Assembly (NCBI RefSeq): GCF_034120055.1
Contig: NZ_CP139368.1
Location: forward strand, 3,596,001 to 3,660,000
Reading direction: 5' to 3'
DNA length: 64,000 bases
From: Microbacterium rhizosphaerae
Lineage (GTDB): Bacteria > Actinomycetota > Actinomycetes > Actinomycetales > Microbacteriaceae
Positions 8,536-17,321 of the stretch are shown one piece after another (the stretch's first letter is position 1; every line of letters starts with the position of its first letter). A program made the position numbers and the translations under genes. Below the pieces are notes generated by a model that was not told the origin of the DNA, searched no databases, and was given only the letters and a program-made list of their open reading frames with translations.

Positions 8536-9534
8536 CTAGGGCGTGGGCGCCGCGGTGGAGTCCCGCACGACGAGCTCGGGTGCCGCCGGCATCTCTTCGG
8601 TGTCGTCGCCCATCGCCGCCGCGACGCACCGGCGCGCCTCGCCGGTGATGTCGAGACGCACCGTGGTGAGCGCGGGTCGGTAGTACGCGGCATCCGGATT
8701 GTCGTCGAACCCGGTGATGCTGACGTCGGCCGGAACGCGCAGCCCGTGCTCCGCGAGCCCCGCGATGAGGCCGAGCGCCATCTGGTCGTTGGCCACCGCG
8801 ATCGCCGTCGGGCCGTCCGGGGCGCGGACGGCCGCGGCGATCTCGCCCGCACGGGAGGCCGCATCCTTCGCCGACCAGTCGCCCGACCACTGCGGGCCGG
8901 CAGCGAGACCCGCGGCGGCGAGGCCGGCCTCGTGACCGGCGGCGCGGGCGCGCTCTTCGGTCCATTCCGCCGGACCGCCGAGCCGCGCGATGCGCGTGTG
9001 CCCGAGGGAGGCGAGGTGGGCCACCGCGAGCGCGGCGCCTTCGGACTGGCGCGCCGCGCCCGGTCCGTCGTGCATCGCCACGAGCGGGACACCGAGGCTG
9101 CGCGTCGCGAGCGCCTCGAGCGTGCGCGCATGCGGAGCGACGACGACGACCCCGTCGACGCCCTGACCGAGCACGTGCGCGAGAGCGTCGTCGACGGCGG
9201 CCGCGTCATCCGCCTGCGCATAGGCGGTGGCCACCCACCTCCCCCGCTCCCGGGCCGCGAGCGCGAGGGCGGCGATGGCGAAGGCGGGTCCGAACAGCGT
9301 CGAGTCGGAGGCGATCACCCCGAGGGTCCGCGTGCTGTTGGTGCCCAGTGTGCGCGCCGCGTTGTTCACGCGATATCCGAGCTCCGCCATCGCGAGCTCG
9401 ACCTTGCGGCGGGTGTCGTCGCGGATGTGCGGGTGGTCGTTGATGACCCGCGACACCGTCTGCGTGGACACGCCCGCGGCCTGCGCGACGTCCCGCACCC
9501 CCACGCGGCCCGAGTGCTGCCGTGGCTTCGTCAT
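8536..9534 (-). CDS. LacI-family transcriptional regulator
   Basis: A second LacI-type repressor, 332 residues from the ATG at 9534, which is preceded by GGAGG at good spacing; an upstream in-frame ATG at 9603 lacks such a site and would add 23 residues overlapping the neighbouring gene. The HTH VGVRDVAQAAGVSTQTVSRV is at residues 11-30, followed by INDHPHIRDDTRRKVELAM and a sensor domain ending SITGFDDNPDAAYYRPALTT. It converges on the previous LacI gene with 3 bases between stops. Its target is not obvious; it could act on araD and the kinase through the 1731-1744 palindrome. Confidence 0.88.
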   Translation of the reverse strand: MTKPRQHSGRVGVRDVAQAAGVSTQTVSRVINDHPHIRDDTRRKVELAMAELGYRVNNAARTLGTNSTRTLGVIASDSTLFGPAFAIAALALAARERGRWVATAYAQADDAAAVDDALAHVLGQGVDGVVVVAPHARTLEALATRSLGVPLVAMHDGPGAARQSEGAALAVAHLASLGHTRIARLGGPAEWTEERARAAGHEAGLAAAGLAAGPQWSGDWSAKDAASRAGEIAAAVRAPDGPTAIAVANDQMALGLIAGLAEHGLRVPADVSITGFDDNPDAAYYRPALTTVRLDITGEARRCVAAAMGDDTEEMPAAPELVVRDSTAAPTP

Positions 9535-9590
9535 GCGTCCTCCGCTGAACACGGTAGCGCCCGTGACGGAGACGCCCGTCGAAGGCTCGG

Positions 9591-11633
9591 TCACCACCAC
9601 CATGAGCGGCCGCGCAGCAGGTCGCCGAAGTCCTCGGGCGAGCCGCGCCAGGGCTGCCGCGAGCCGAGGTAGCTGTCGACGACGGCCCGGCCCAGTTCAT
9701 CGAGCTCGGGCGCCACGACCTGACCGTGCGCACGTTGGGCGAGGGCATCCATGAACCGCGCGAGACCGGGGTCGTCGCCGAGCCGGAAGAACGTCGTCTG
9801 CGTTCCCAGCCGCTGCACGTTGTCGAGCTCGTGCACCGTGATGGCGACTGTGCGGGGATCCGGCGGGTACGCGAACGCCACACGGCCGTCCGACTCGAGG
9901 TGCGCCGTCGGCTCGCCGTCGGTGACGACGAGCAGCACGGGCTGGGCGGCGGGATTGCGCCGGAAGTGCCGCTGGGCCAGCAGCAGCGCATGGTGGAGGT
10001 TCGTGCCCTTGTCCCACACGGCATCCCTCGCCGTCAGCTGCTCGATGTCCATCACTTCGGCGTAGCGGGAGAACGCGATGAGCTGCAGCTTGTCGCCGCG
10101 GAAGCGGCTCGAGATGAGGTGGTGCAACGCGAGCGCCGTGCGCTTCATGGGCACCCAGCGGCCGTCCATCGCCATCGAGAACGACGTGTCGACGAGCAGG
10201 GCGACGGCGGCCGTCGTGCGCTGCTCGGTCTCCACGACCTCGACGTCGCGCGTGTCCAGGTGCACCCCGGCGGATGCGTCTCCCCCGTCGGCGACCGTGC
10301 GCAGCACGGCGTTCGACACCGTGCGCGGGATGTCCCACGGCTCGGTGTCGCCGAAGGCCCATTCCCGCGTCGCGCCGGTGCGATCGCCCGCCGCTCCCGC
10401 CTGACGCGTCTCGCGCTGGCCGGCGCGCCCCGACTGGTGCGTCGCGATGTCGCGCAGCAGGGCGCGGCCGAGCTGGCGCATCGCGCGCGGGGTGAGCCGG
10501 AGCGCGCCGTCCGAGGCCCGCTGCAGCATCCCGGTGTCCTTCAGCTCCTGCTCGAGGTCGCGCAGGGCGCGGGCGCTGACAGCCGCATCCTCGCCGACGA
10601 GCCGCGCGAGCGCATCGAGGTCGATGTCGTCCATGCGCGCGCCGGGAGAGAACTGGCTCAGCTGGTCGCTCAGCGAGTCGAGGTCGGAGAGGTCCTGCAT
10701 GACGCCGGTCGCCTCGCCGAGACCGGTCGGCTCATCGCCGGAGAAGGATGCCGAGCCCGTCCAGTCCTCGCCGGGCCGCAGCGAGCGCAGGTTGTCGTCC
10801 AGCCGCGAGAGCCCCTGCATGAGCTCCGGGGAGCCGAAGGCCTGAGCCGCGAGGTTCATGAGCTCCGCGCGCTGCTCGGGCGTCATCGAGTTCAGCATCC
10901 GCTGCGCGGCCGCTGAACGCTCTGCGAGGGTGTCCAGCAGCTCGTCGAGGTTCTGCGGATTCTCCGGGAACTGGTCCCCGTGCCGGCGCATGAACTCGTC
11001 GAAGTCCTCCTGCGTGTCCTCCCCCAGGCGGCGCTTCTCGAGCAGGTCGTTCAGGTCGTTCAGCATGTCGCGAACGGCCTGGCGGTCCTCATCCGTCGCG
11101 TTCTCGAGGGCATTCTTCATGCCTGCGAACCGCTGGTCCAGCAGCTCGCGGCCGAGCAGCTCCTTGATGCGCTCGTAGTCGGCACGCGCCGACGGGCTCT
11201 GCCACTCGTAGTCGGCGAGGTCGTTGACGGCGGCGGCCGTGCTCGGCGGAAGGTTCTCCATGCGCATCTCGGCGAACGCGCGGGCGTCCTCGTCCATCGC
11301 GACGTCGGTCGCGAGGCGCTTGCGCTCCTCGAGCACCGCGTGGTCGAGGAGCTTGCGGATCTCCTCCAGCGTGCCGTCGAGGCGGTGTCGCCGCAGCAGC
11401 TCCGAGCGCCGCTCGCGCACCCGCCGGGCGAGGTCGTCGAGTCCCTCGCGATCGCGGTCGCCGCGGCGGAGGTACTCGCGCATCGCGCGCTCCGCCGAGG
11501 TTCCCGACATCACCTCGGCGCCGATCGCCTCGAGCGCGGCCTGCACCGGAACGGGCGGCTCGAGCGGATCGCCGCCCGAGTATCTGCCGTAGCGCGAGGT
11601 GTGCTGCGGCACACGGTGGAAGCCGCGCACCAT
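9591..11633 (-). CDS. VWA-domain protein (MoxR-AAA partner)
   Basis: A 680-residue cytosolic protein with a long helical N-terminal half (Glu/Arg/Leu-rich, residues 80-400, with repeated ELL/RAEL patterns) and a von Willebrand A domain from about residue 475. The MIDAS motif DTSFS is at residues 482-486, KGTNLHHALL supplies the threonine of the metal site, and VVTDGEPTAH completes the fold. Together with the AAA ATPase 42 bases upstream it forms the widespread MoxR/VWA pair, related in design to the ChlI/ChlD and BchI/BchD motors that remodel or insert metal into client proteins. The client here is unknown and nothing links it to the sugar genes. Confidence 0.85.
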   Translation of the reverse strand: MVRGFHRVPQHTSRYGRYSGGDPLEPPVPVQAALEAIGAEVMSGTSAERAMREYLRRGDRDREGLDDLARRVRERRSELLRRHRLDGTLEEIRKLLDHAVLEERKRLATDVAMDEDARAFAEMRMENLPPSTAAAVNDLADYEWQSPSARADYERIKELLGRELLDQRFAGMKNALENATDEDRQAVRDMLNDLNDLLEKRRLGEDTQEDFDEFMRRHGDQFPENPQNLDELLDTLAERSAAAQRMLNSMTPEQRAELMNLAAQAFGSPELMQGLSRLDDNLRSLRPGEDWTGSASFSGDEPTGLGEATGVMQDLSDLDSLSDQLSQFSPGARMDDIDLDALARLVGEDAAVSARALRDLEQELKDTGMLQRASDGALRLTPRAMRQLGRALLRDIATHQSGRAGQRETRQAGAAGDRTGATREWAFGDTEPWDIPRTVSNAVLRTVADGGDASAGVHLDTRDVEVVETEQRTTAAVALLVDTSFSMAMDGRWVPMKRTALALHHLISSRFRGDKLQLIAFSRYAEVMDIEQLTARDAVWDKGTNLHHALLLAQRHFRRNPAAQPVLLVVTDGEPTAHLESDGRVAFAYPPDPRTVAITVHELDNVQRLGTQTTFFRLGDDPGLARFMDALAQRAHGQVVAPELDELGRAVVDSYLGSRQPWRGSPEDFGDLLRGRSWWW

Positions 11634-11675
11634 CAGACGGCCCTCCCGCGGCCGCGGACGGCGACCGGCATCCCG

Positions 11676-13067
11676 TCATCCATAGACCGTCTCCCCCGCT
11701 GCGCTGTCCTTGCCGATCCGGCGGTCGAGGTACAGGGCCTCGAGCAGCAGCTCGAGAGCGCCCGCACGCTCGCCCGGCGTGCCGGCATCGAGCCGCTCGG
11801 CGACCTTGTCGTACAGGTCTGACTCGCCGAGCACCGGCATCGCCTCGAGCACATCGGCCGCGGGCACCTGCTCGCCCGTCATCACCGTGGCGCCGTCGCG
11901 GACGGCCTCGACGAGGATCCGCGTGTCGAGCCCCGCCAGGTGCGCCCGCGCCGTCTCCGCGACGGCGGTCCGCAGGAGGTGCTCCAGGATGGCGCGCTCA
12001 CGCCCCTCCTCGCCGGTCTCGAACTCGATCTTGCCGCCGAGCACGTCGACGGCGGTCTCGAGGTCGACCGGACGGGCGACCGCGACCTGCTCGTGCTGTC
12101 GTGTCGCGCGGTGCAGGGCGGCTGCGGCGATCGTCTCGGCGCCGGCGATCGCGAAGCGGGCCGAGACTCCCGCGCGCTGGTCGACGGCATCCGATTCGCG
12201 GAGGTTGCGCGTGAAGCGCGCCAGGATCTCGAGCAGGTGATCCGGCACCTGGGCCACGAGGTCGGCCTCCTGGCGGATGACGGCGATCTCCTCGTCGATC
12301 GTCTGGGGGTAGTGGGTGCGGATCTCGGCACCGAACCGGTCCTGCAGCGGCGTGATGATGCGACCGCGGTTCGTGTAGTCCTCCGGGTTCGCCGTGGCGA
12401 CGATGAGGACGTCGAGGTCCAGCCGCAGGATGTAGCCCCGGATCTGGATGTCCCGCTCCTCCATGACGTTCAGGAGCGACACCTGGATGCGCTCGGCCAG
12501 GTCGGGCAGTTCGTTGATCGCGACGATGCCACGGTGGCTGCGCGGCACGAGCCCGTAGTGGATCGTCTCGGGATCGCCGAGCGACCGACCCTCCGCGACC
12601 CGGATCGGGTCGACATCGCCGATGAGGTCGGCGACCGAGGTGTCCGGCGTCGCCAGCTTCTCGGCGTACCGCTCGGTGCGGTGGCGCCACGCGACCGGCA
12701 GGTCGTCGCCGAGCTCGGCGGCGCGGCGCAGCGACGCGGGGGTGATCGGGTGGAAGGGATGCTCGCCGAGCTCGGAGCCCTCGATGACCGGCGACCAGTC
12801 GTCGAGGAGGCCGACGAGACTGCGCAGCAGGCGGGTCTTGCCCTGCCCGCGCTCACCGAGCAGGACGATGTCGTGGCCGGCCAGCAGAGCGCGCTCGAGC
12901 TGCGGGATGACGGTCGTGTCGAAGCCGTGGATGCCGGGCCACGGGTCGCTTCCCTCCGCGAGCGCGGCGAGGAGGTTCTCGCGGAGTTCGACGCGCAGGG
13001 GACGATGCGTGTGCCCCGACGCACGCAACTGTCCGGTCGTGGTGATCGCGGGAGGCGGCGTTGTCAT
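11676..13067 (-). CDS. MoxR/magnesium-chelatase-type AAA+ ATPase
   Basis: A 463-residue AAA+ ATPase from the ATG at 13067. Walker A is GERGQGKT at residues 71-78; GIVAINELPDL is the Walker B region (Glu-Leu instead of the usual Asp-Glu), followed by VSLLNVMEERDIQIRGYILR, which resembles the MoxR/ChlI helix-2 insert, and VATANPEDYTNRGRIITPL is the sensor-1 region. The C-terminal lid follows. It precedes the VWA gene, so both probably work as an ATP-driven chaperone pair. The ribosome-binding site is weak, and a start further upstream in frame would need 46 unconserved residues, which I reject. Confidence 0.87.
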   Translation of the reverse strand: MTTPPPAITTTGQLRASGHTHRPLRVELRENLLAALAEGSDPWPGIHGFDTTVIPQLERALLAGHDIVLLGERGQGKTRLLRSLVGLLDDWSPVIEGSELGEHPFHPITPASLRRAAELGDDLPVAWRHRTERYAEKLATPDTSVADLIGDVDPIRVAEGRSLGDPETIHYGLVPRSHRGIVAINELPDLAERIQVSLLNVMEERDIQIRGYILRLDLDVLIVATANPEDYTNRGRIITPLQDRFGAEIRTHYPQTIDEEIAVIRQEADLVAQVPDHLLEILARFTRNLRESDAVDQRAGVSARFAIAGAETIAAAALHRATRQHEQVAVARPVDLETAVDVLGGKIEFETGEEGRERAILEHLLRTAVAETARAHLAGLDTRILVEAVRDGATVMTGEQVPAADVLEAMPVLGESDLYDKVAERLDAGTPGERAGALELLLEALYLDRRIGKDSAAGETVYG

Positions 13068-13119
13068 GTCCAGAGAGTAGGTCTCCCGGACCCACCCGAG
13101 GGCCGATTTCAGCAGATCT

Positions 13120-14187
13120 TCATGAGCTCGGCGGGCAGTCGGCGCCCCACAGCTCCTCGTACCCGAGGCCGGGGGCCGTCGGAGCGGAGACGCGTCCGAA
13201 CGCATCGACCTCGGGTCCGCGGGTCACCGGGTTGGACGTGACGAGGCTCTCGAAGTAGGTCGTGTTGGGGATGGACATGCACAGGTGGATGTTGGGCTGG
13301 CCCATGCCGTGCACCTCGGCCCTCAGGTGGAACGAATCGGCGAGATGGGCGATCCGCAGCGACCCGGTGATGCCGCCGCGCAGCACGGAGCCCGTCCGGA
13401 CGGCGGACGCGCATCCGGACGCGATGAAGTCCGCCGTGTTCATGTGGGCGCCCGCGCTCACCTCCGCGACGAGGAGCGGCACGTCCACGCGCTCGGCCAG
13501 CTGCGTGTACGCCGTCACGCTGAATTCGCGCATGGGCTCCTCGTACCAGAGGTAGGAGGCGTCGCTCAGCGCGCGGCCGACATGGATGGCGTCCATCAGG
13601 TCGAATCCCGCTGATCCGTCGTACATGAGGGGGACGTCGTCGCCGACGTGCTCCCGCAGCGCGGTGATGAGCCGTACGTCCTCGCGAGCATCGCCCCACG
13701 CGTGCAGCTTGATCGCGCTGTAGCCGAGATCCAGGCACTGATCCGCGACGTCGAGGTACTCCTCGATGCTCGAGTACGTCACCGTCGAGGCGTACGCCGG
13801 GATCGAATCGCGGAACGATCCGATCAGCCGATGGACCGGCTCTCCGGCAGCCTTGCCGGCGATGTCCCACAGGGCGTCGTCGACGAGCCCGTGCACGTAT
13901 GCGGGGAAGTACTCGATCCTGTCCAGCTCCCACATCCGGTGCCACAGCCACTCCCGTCGCAGCGGGTCCTGGCCGGTCAGTTCGTCGCGGAGGCGACGGT
14001 CCACGAGGTCGGTGAGGATGAGTCCCCGCGGGCACGGCGCATAGCCGCGGATCCCCTCATCGGTGGTGAGCACGAGCCAGCCCATGGTGCGGGCGGGATC
14101 CGACCCGGGCAGGCCGCGCCGCCACGCGAAGGCGGGCTGGGTGGCCGGCTCGTCGGAGAGGAGGACGTCGACGGAGACGATCTTCAT
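13120..14187 (-). CDS. Enolase-superfamily (mandelate racemase-type) sugar-acid dehydratase or racemase
   Basis: A 355-residue member of the mandelate racemase/muconate lactonizing group. It has the N-terminal capping domain, then the barrel with catalytic K160 in SAIKLHAWG (K-x-H rather than K-x-K), metal ligands D190 (MYDGSAGF), E216/E217 (WYEEPM) and E242 (LVAEVSAG), and H293 in VHGMGQPN. The chemistry is proton abstraction next to a carboxylate, so aldonate dehydration is likely. It is the last gene of the operon binding protein-permease-permease-Gfo/Idh/MocA-this gene. Because that operon's promoter carries the operator of the L-fucose regulator, a deoxy-sugar-acid or related epimer is a plausible substrate, but specificity cannot be read. 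Confidence 0.82.
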   Translation of the reverse strand: MKIVSVDVLLSDEPATQPAFAWRRGLPGSDPARTMGWLVLTTDEGIRGYAPCPRGLILTDLVDRRLRDELTGQDPLRREWLWHRMWELDRIEYFPAYVHGLVDDALWDIAGKAAGEPVHRLIGSFRDSIPAYASTVTYSSIEEYLDVADQCLDLGYSAIKLHAWGDAREDVRLITALREHVGDDVPLMYDGSAGFDLMDAIHVGRALSDASYLWYEEPMREFSVTAYTQLAERVDVPLLVAEVSAGAHMNTADFIASGCASAVRTGSVLRGGITGSLRIAHLADSFHLRAEVHGMGQPNIHLCMSIPNTTYFESLVTSNPVTRGPEVDAFGRVSAPTAPGLGYEELWGADCPPSS

Positions 14188-14235
14188 GGAACTGATTCCT
14201 TCACGCTGGTGCCCACGGATCGGGAACGGCGGGGA

Positions 14236-14258
14236 TGCGGAGCGCGCGACGCTCCGCA
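14236..14258 (-). terminator. Intra-operon hairpin between oxidoreductase and dehydratase genes
   Basis: TGCGGAGCG and CGCTCCGCA form a perfect 9-base stem around a 5-base loop. It lies just after the oxidoreductase stop on the transcribed strand, without a U-tract. It may protect the upstream mRNA or partly reduce expression of the last gene. Confidence 0.35.
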
Positions 14259-14265
14259 GTCCTCG

Positions 14266-15477
14266 TCATCCTTCGGAGAGCGCCGGTTCCGCGCGAGCGA
14301 GCACCGGCGTCGTGGACCCGGGCTGCCCGAGGTCGAAGTACTCGACCACGCCGGCAGTCAGCGGCGGCACCGTCCGTCCTCCCTGGTCGGAGCGCATCGA
14401 ATCAGTCGCGAGCACACCTGTCGCGATCGCCTGACGGGCGGCGATCGGAGACGTCTCGGTCGTTCCTCCGTGTCGGACGAATCGGAGGAACTCGCCGATC
14501 AGCTTGGGGTCGGCTCCTCCGTGCGAGCCGACTTCGTTCGGGACGCGGACGACCTCGTCCGGCGCGGCGTAGCCCCCGCGCCGGGTGGTCCACACGTTGA
14601 TGACGGCATCGACGGTGTCGCCCACGTTCTCCAGACGCCCTCTCGTCCCGATGACGGTGTAGTTGCGCCAGTAGTCGGGCGAGTAGTGGCACTGCTGGTA
14701 GGTCGCGAGCACACCGTTGTCCAGTTGCATCGTGACCAGAGAGAGGTCTTCGACGTCGACCCGCGGGTTGATGCCGGTCATCGTGCTGGGCGGCCAGTTC
14801 GACTCGCTGATCCAGTCGGTCATCATCTCACCGTCCGGCGTTCCGCGTTCGCCGTGGTCGCCGTAGACGGTGAGTCCCCCCATCCCGGCGACGCGTTCGG
14901 TGTACCCGTCCGCGAGCCAGTGGATGATGTCGATGTCGTGGGCGCCCTTCTGCAGCAGCAGGCTGGTGGAATGACGGCGCTCGGCGTGCCAGTCCTTGAA
15001 GTAGTAGTCGCCCCCATTGCCGACGAAGTGGCGCACCCAGATCGACTTCACCTCCCCGATCCGTCCGGATCGGATGATGTCGCGCATCGCGCGGGTGAAG
15101 GCCATGTGTCGCATGTTGTGCCCGACGTACAGCCGGGATCCCGTTCGCCGGGCCGTCTCCAGCATCGCGTCGGCATCCTCGATGCAGATCGCCATCGGCT
15201 TCTCGCAGAACACCGCCAATCCGGCCTCGAGGCAGGCGATGGTGATCGCGGCGTGCGTGTCGTCGGGTGCGAGGACGAAGACGGCGGCGATGCCGGAGCC
15301 GATCAGGTCGTCGAGGGAGTCGGTCACGAATGCGTCGGGGAATTGCGCACGAGCGCGGTCACGGGCGGTGGGAGACGGGTCGCAGATCGCACGGATCTCG
15401 ACATCCGGGGTCTGTGCGAGCTCCTCGGCCATGAGGGCTCTGATCCCGAACCCGACGATTCCGACAGGGGTGGTCAT
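14266..15477 (-). CDS. Gfo/Idh/MocA-family NAD(P)-dependent oxidoreductase
   Basis: A 403-residue sugar or cyclitol dehydrogenase. The Rossmann motif GIVGFGIRA is at residues 5-13, the family signature CEKPMAICIEDADAM (Glu-Lys-Pro) near residue 90, and QKGAHDIDIIHWLADG in the substrate domain carries the H-D pair. Members oxidise or reduce a ring hydroxyl of sugars or inositols. It sits between the importer permease (31 bases away) and the enolase-superfamily gene, so it probably acts on the imported sugar. Which carbon it oxidises is unknown; trehalose/inositol or fucosyl substrates are possible. Confidence 0.87.
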   Translation of the reverse strand: MTTPVGIVGFGIRALMAEELAQTPDVEIRAICDPSPTARDRARAQFPDAFVTDSLDDLIGSGIAAVFVLAPDDTHAAITIACLEAGLAVFCEKPMAICIEDADAMLETARRTGSRLYVGHNMRHMAFTRAMRDIIRSGRIGEVKSIWVRHFVGNGGDYYFKDWHAERRHSTSLLLQKGAHDIDIIHWLADGYTERVAGMGGLTVYGDHGERGTPDGEMMTDWISESNWPPSTMTGINPRVDVEDLSLVTMQLDNGVLATYQQCHYSPDYWRNYTVIGTRGRLENVGDTVDAVINVWTTRRGGYAAPDEVVRVPNEVGSHGGADPKLIGEFLRFVRHGGTTETSPIAARQAIATGVLATDSMRSDQGGRTVPPLTAGVVEYFDLGQPGSTTPVLARAEPALSEG

Positions 15478-15508
15478 GTGATGTGGGTCCTTTTCGAGGA
15501 ATGGAGGG

Positions 15509-16375
15509 CTAACCCTTGACGCCGGAGAAGGCGATGCCCTTGATGAATTGGCGTTGCAGGACGAGGAAGACGACGATCATCGGCAGAGACGCGAGCAGGG
15601 CTCCGGCCATGAGAAGGGGGTCGTCCTTGAGGCGCAGGTCGGTCAGCAGCGTCAGTCCGACGCTGAGCGGCATGGAGTTCTCGTCGCTGGCGACGACGAG
15701 CGGCCACAGGAAGTCGTTCCACGACCAGAGGGAGGTCAGAACGATGAGGGCGATGATGCCGGGCTTGGCCAGGGGAAGCATCACATGCCAGAAGATCTGC
15801 CACTCATTGGCGCCGTCGAGGCGGGCGGCTTCTTCCATGTCGATCGGAAGGGATTGGAAGAACTGCCGCAGCAGGAAGGTTCCGAAGACGCTGAACAGCC
15901 CGGGCAGGGCGATTCCGAAGATCGTGTTCAGCATTCCGAGGTGCTGGATGATCTCGTACTGCGGAAGGATGAACAGCTGCCCGGGCACCATCAGGATGGC
16001 GAGGAATCCGATGAAGAGGATGTTCTTGCCCGGGAAGGTGAATCGGGCGAAGCCGTAGCCGGCCATCGTGCACAGCGCGACCTGTCCGATCGTTCGGATC
16101 ACGGTCAGCAGGACCGAGTTGCCGAGGAGGTGCCAGAACGGGATGGTGTTGAGCACCTTGTCGTATGCCCGCGTCGTCGGCGGCAGCGGCAGCACCTGGG
16201 GCGGGACGGATGCCGCGACCGAGAGCGTCTTGAACGAGGTCAGGATCTCCCAGATGAACGGGAAGATCATCAGGACGGCGCCCGCGATGAGCAGCGTGTA
16301 GACGAGCCACAGACGACGCGATTGACGCTTCCGACCGCTCGATCGCGCGAGCGTGATGCTCATCGTCTCACTCAT
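15509..16375 (-). CDS. Carbohydrate ABC transporter permease (CUT1, MalG-like)
   Basis: A 288-residue permease with six membrane helices (first: LVYTLLIAGAVLMIFPFIWE) and the EAA loop MEEAARLDGANEWQIFWHVM. The ATG at 16375 overlaps the stop of the previous permease by 8 bases; the Met four codons later is an equally possible start. It ends FSGVKG, as is usual for this subunit. The importer has no ATPase in its operon. The promoter before the binding-protein gene has both LacI-type and FadR-type operators, suggesting control by two sugar signals. Confidence 0.91.
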   Translation of the reverse strand: MSETMSITLARSSGRKRQSRRLWLVYTLLIAGAVLMIFPFIWEILTSFKTLSVAASVPPQVLPLPPTTRAYDKVLNTIPFWHLLGNSVLLTVIRTIGQVALCTMAGYGFARFTFPGKNILFIGFLAILMVPGQLFILPQYEIIQHLGMLNTIFGIALPGLFSVFGTFLLRQFFQSLPIDMEEAARLDGANEWQIFWHVMLPLAKPGIIALIVLTSLWSWNDFLWPLVVASDENSMPLSVGLTLLTDLRLKDDPLLMAGALLASLPMIVVFLVLQRQFIKGIAFSGVKG

Positions 16376-17318
16376 AGTGCACCCACTTCTTCTGCAGCCC
16401 GAACTGGATGGCGCTCAGGATCAGGATGATGACGAGCAGGACACACGCGATGGCGGCGGCATAGCCCTGATCGTGAGTCATGAAGCCCTTCTCGAAGAAG
16501 AGCGAGACCATGCTCCTCGAGGCCGGATAGGCCGGGTTGGTCGCCGGATCGATCATGAGGTAGATCAGGTCGAAGACCTGCATCGACGCGATGACGCTCA
16601 GAACGCACAACAGGAACGTCGTCGGAGAGATCAGCGGCACGGTGATGGAGAGGAACCTCCGTACCGGCCCGGCGCCATCGAGCTCCGCGGCCTCGTACAA
16701 GGACTCGGGCACGCCTTGGAGGCCGGCGATGAAGATGATGATCTGCGTGCCCAGCCCCATCCAGATTCCGACGAGAGCGACGACGACGACGTTCACCACG
16801 GGCGTCGACAGCCAGGCGACTCCGGGCAGACCGATCCCGCGAAGCACGGTGTTGATGATCCCGTTGTCGACGTTGAGGAGGAGGCGCCACACCAGCGACA
16901 CGGCGACCGGCATCGTCACGACGGGCAGGAAGTAGATCACGCGGAACGTGCCGCGGAATCGGAGACCGGCCGTGTTCAGCAGCGCCGCGATCACCAGTGC
17001 GATCGGGATGCCGAGCAGGGCGATCCCCGCATAGAGCAGCGTGTTCAGCAACGCGCCACCCAGTTCGGGCTGGGTGAAGACGGTCACGAAGTTGTCGAGC
17101 CCCACCCAGCTGCTTCCGCCGAACGCGCCCACCTTCTCGAAGGCCATCTCGATTCCGCGAACGATCGGCCAGAAATAGAACGCTGCCAGCCCGACGAAGG
17201 CCGGCCCGATGAACAGCAGCGCCCACCAGTTGGACTTGCGGTTGCGTCTCCGCCGCGTGGGCGCACCGGGAATGGTGCGCCCACGCGTGGTGGAGATCTC
17301 TTGTTCGAGGACGGTCAC
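16368..17318 (-). CDS. Sugar ABC transporter permease (CUT1, MalF-like)
   Basis: A 316-residue permease with a basic N-terminus (TRRRRNRKSN) before the first helix ALLFIGPAFVGLAAFYFWPI, five further helices, and the EAA loop LYEAAELDGAGPVRRFLSIT near residue 215. It follows the binding-protein gene by 3 bases and overlaps the next permease, so the three are one transcription unit. Nothing in the sequence fixes the substrate; regulatory context (see the operator at 18706) points to L-fucose or a fucoside. Confidence 0.92.
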   Translation of the reverse strand: MTVLEQEISTTRGRTIPGAPTRRRRNRKSNWWALLFIGPAFVGLAAFYFWPIVRGIEMAFEKVGAFGGSSWVGLDNFVTVFTQPELGGALLNTLLYAGIALLGIPIALVIAALLNTAGLRFRGTFRVIYFLPVVTMPVAVSLVWRLLLNVDNGIINTVLRGIGLPGVAWLSTPVVNVVVVALVGIWMGLGTQIIIFIAGLQGVPESLYEAAELDGAGPVRRFLSITVPLISPTTFLLCVLSVIASMQVFDLIYLMIDPATNPAYPASRSMVSLFFEKGFMTHDQGYAAAIACVLLVIILILSAIQFGLQKKWVHYE

Positions 17319-17321
17319 CGA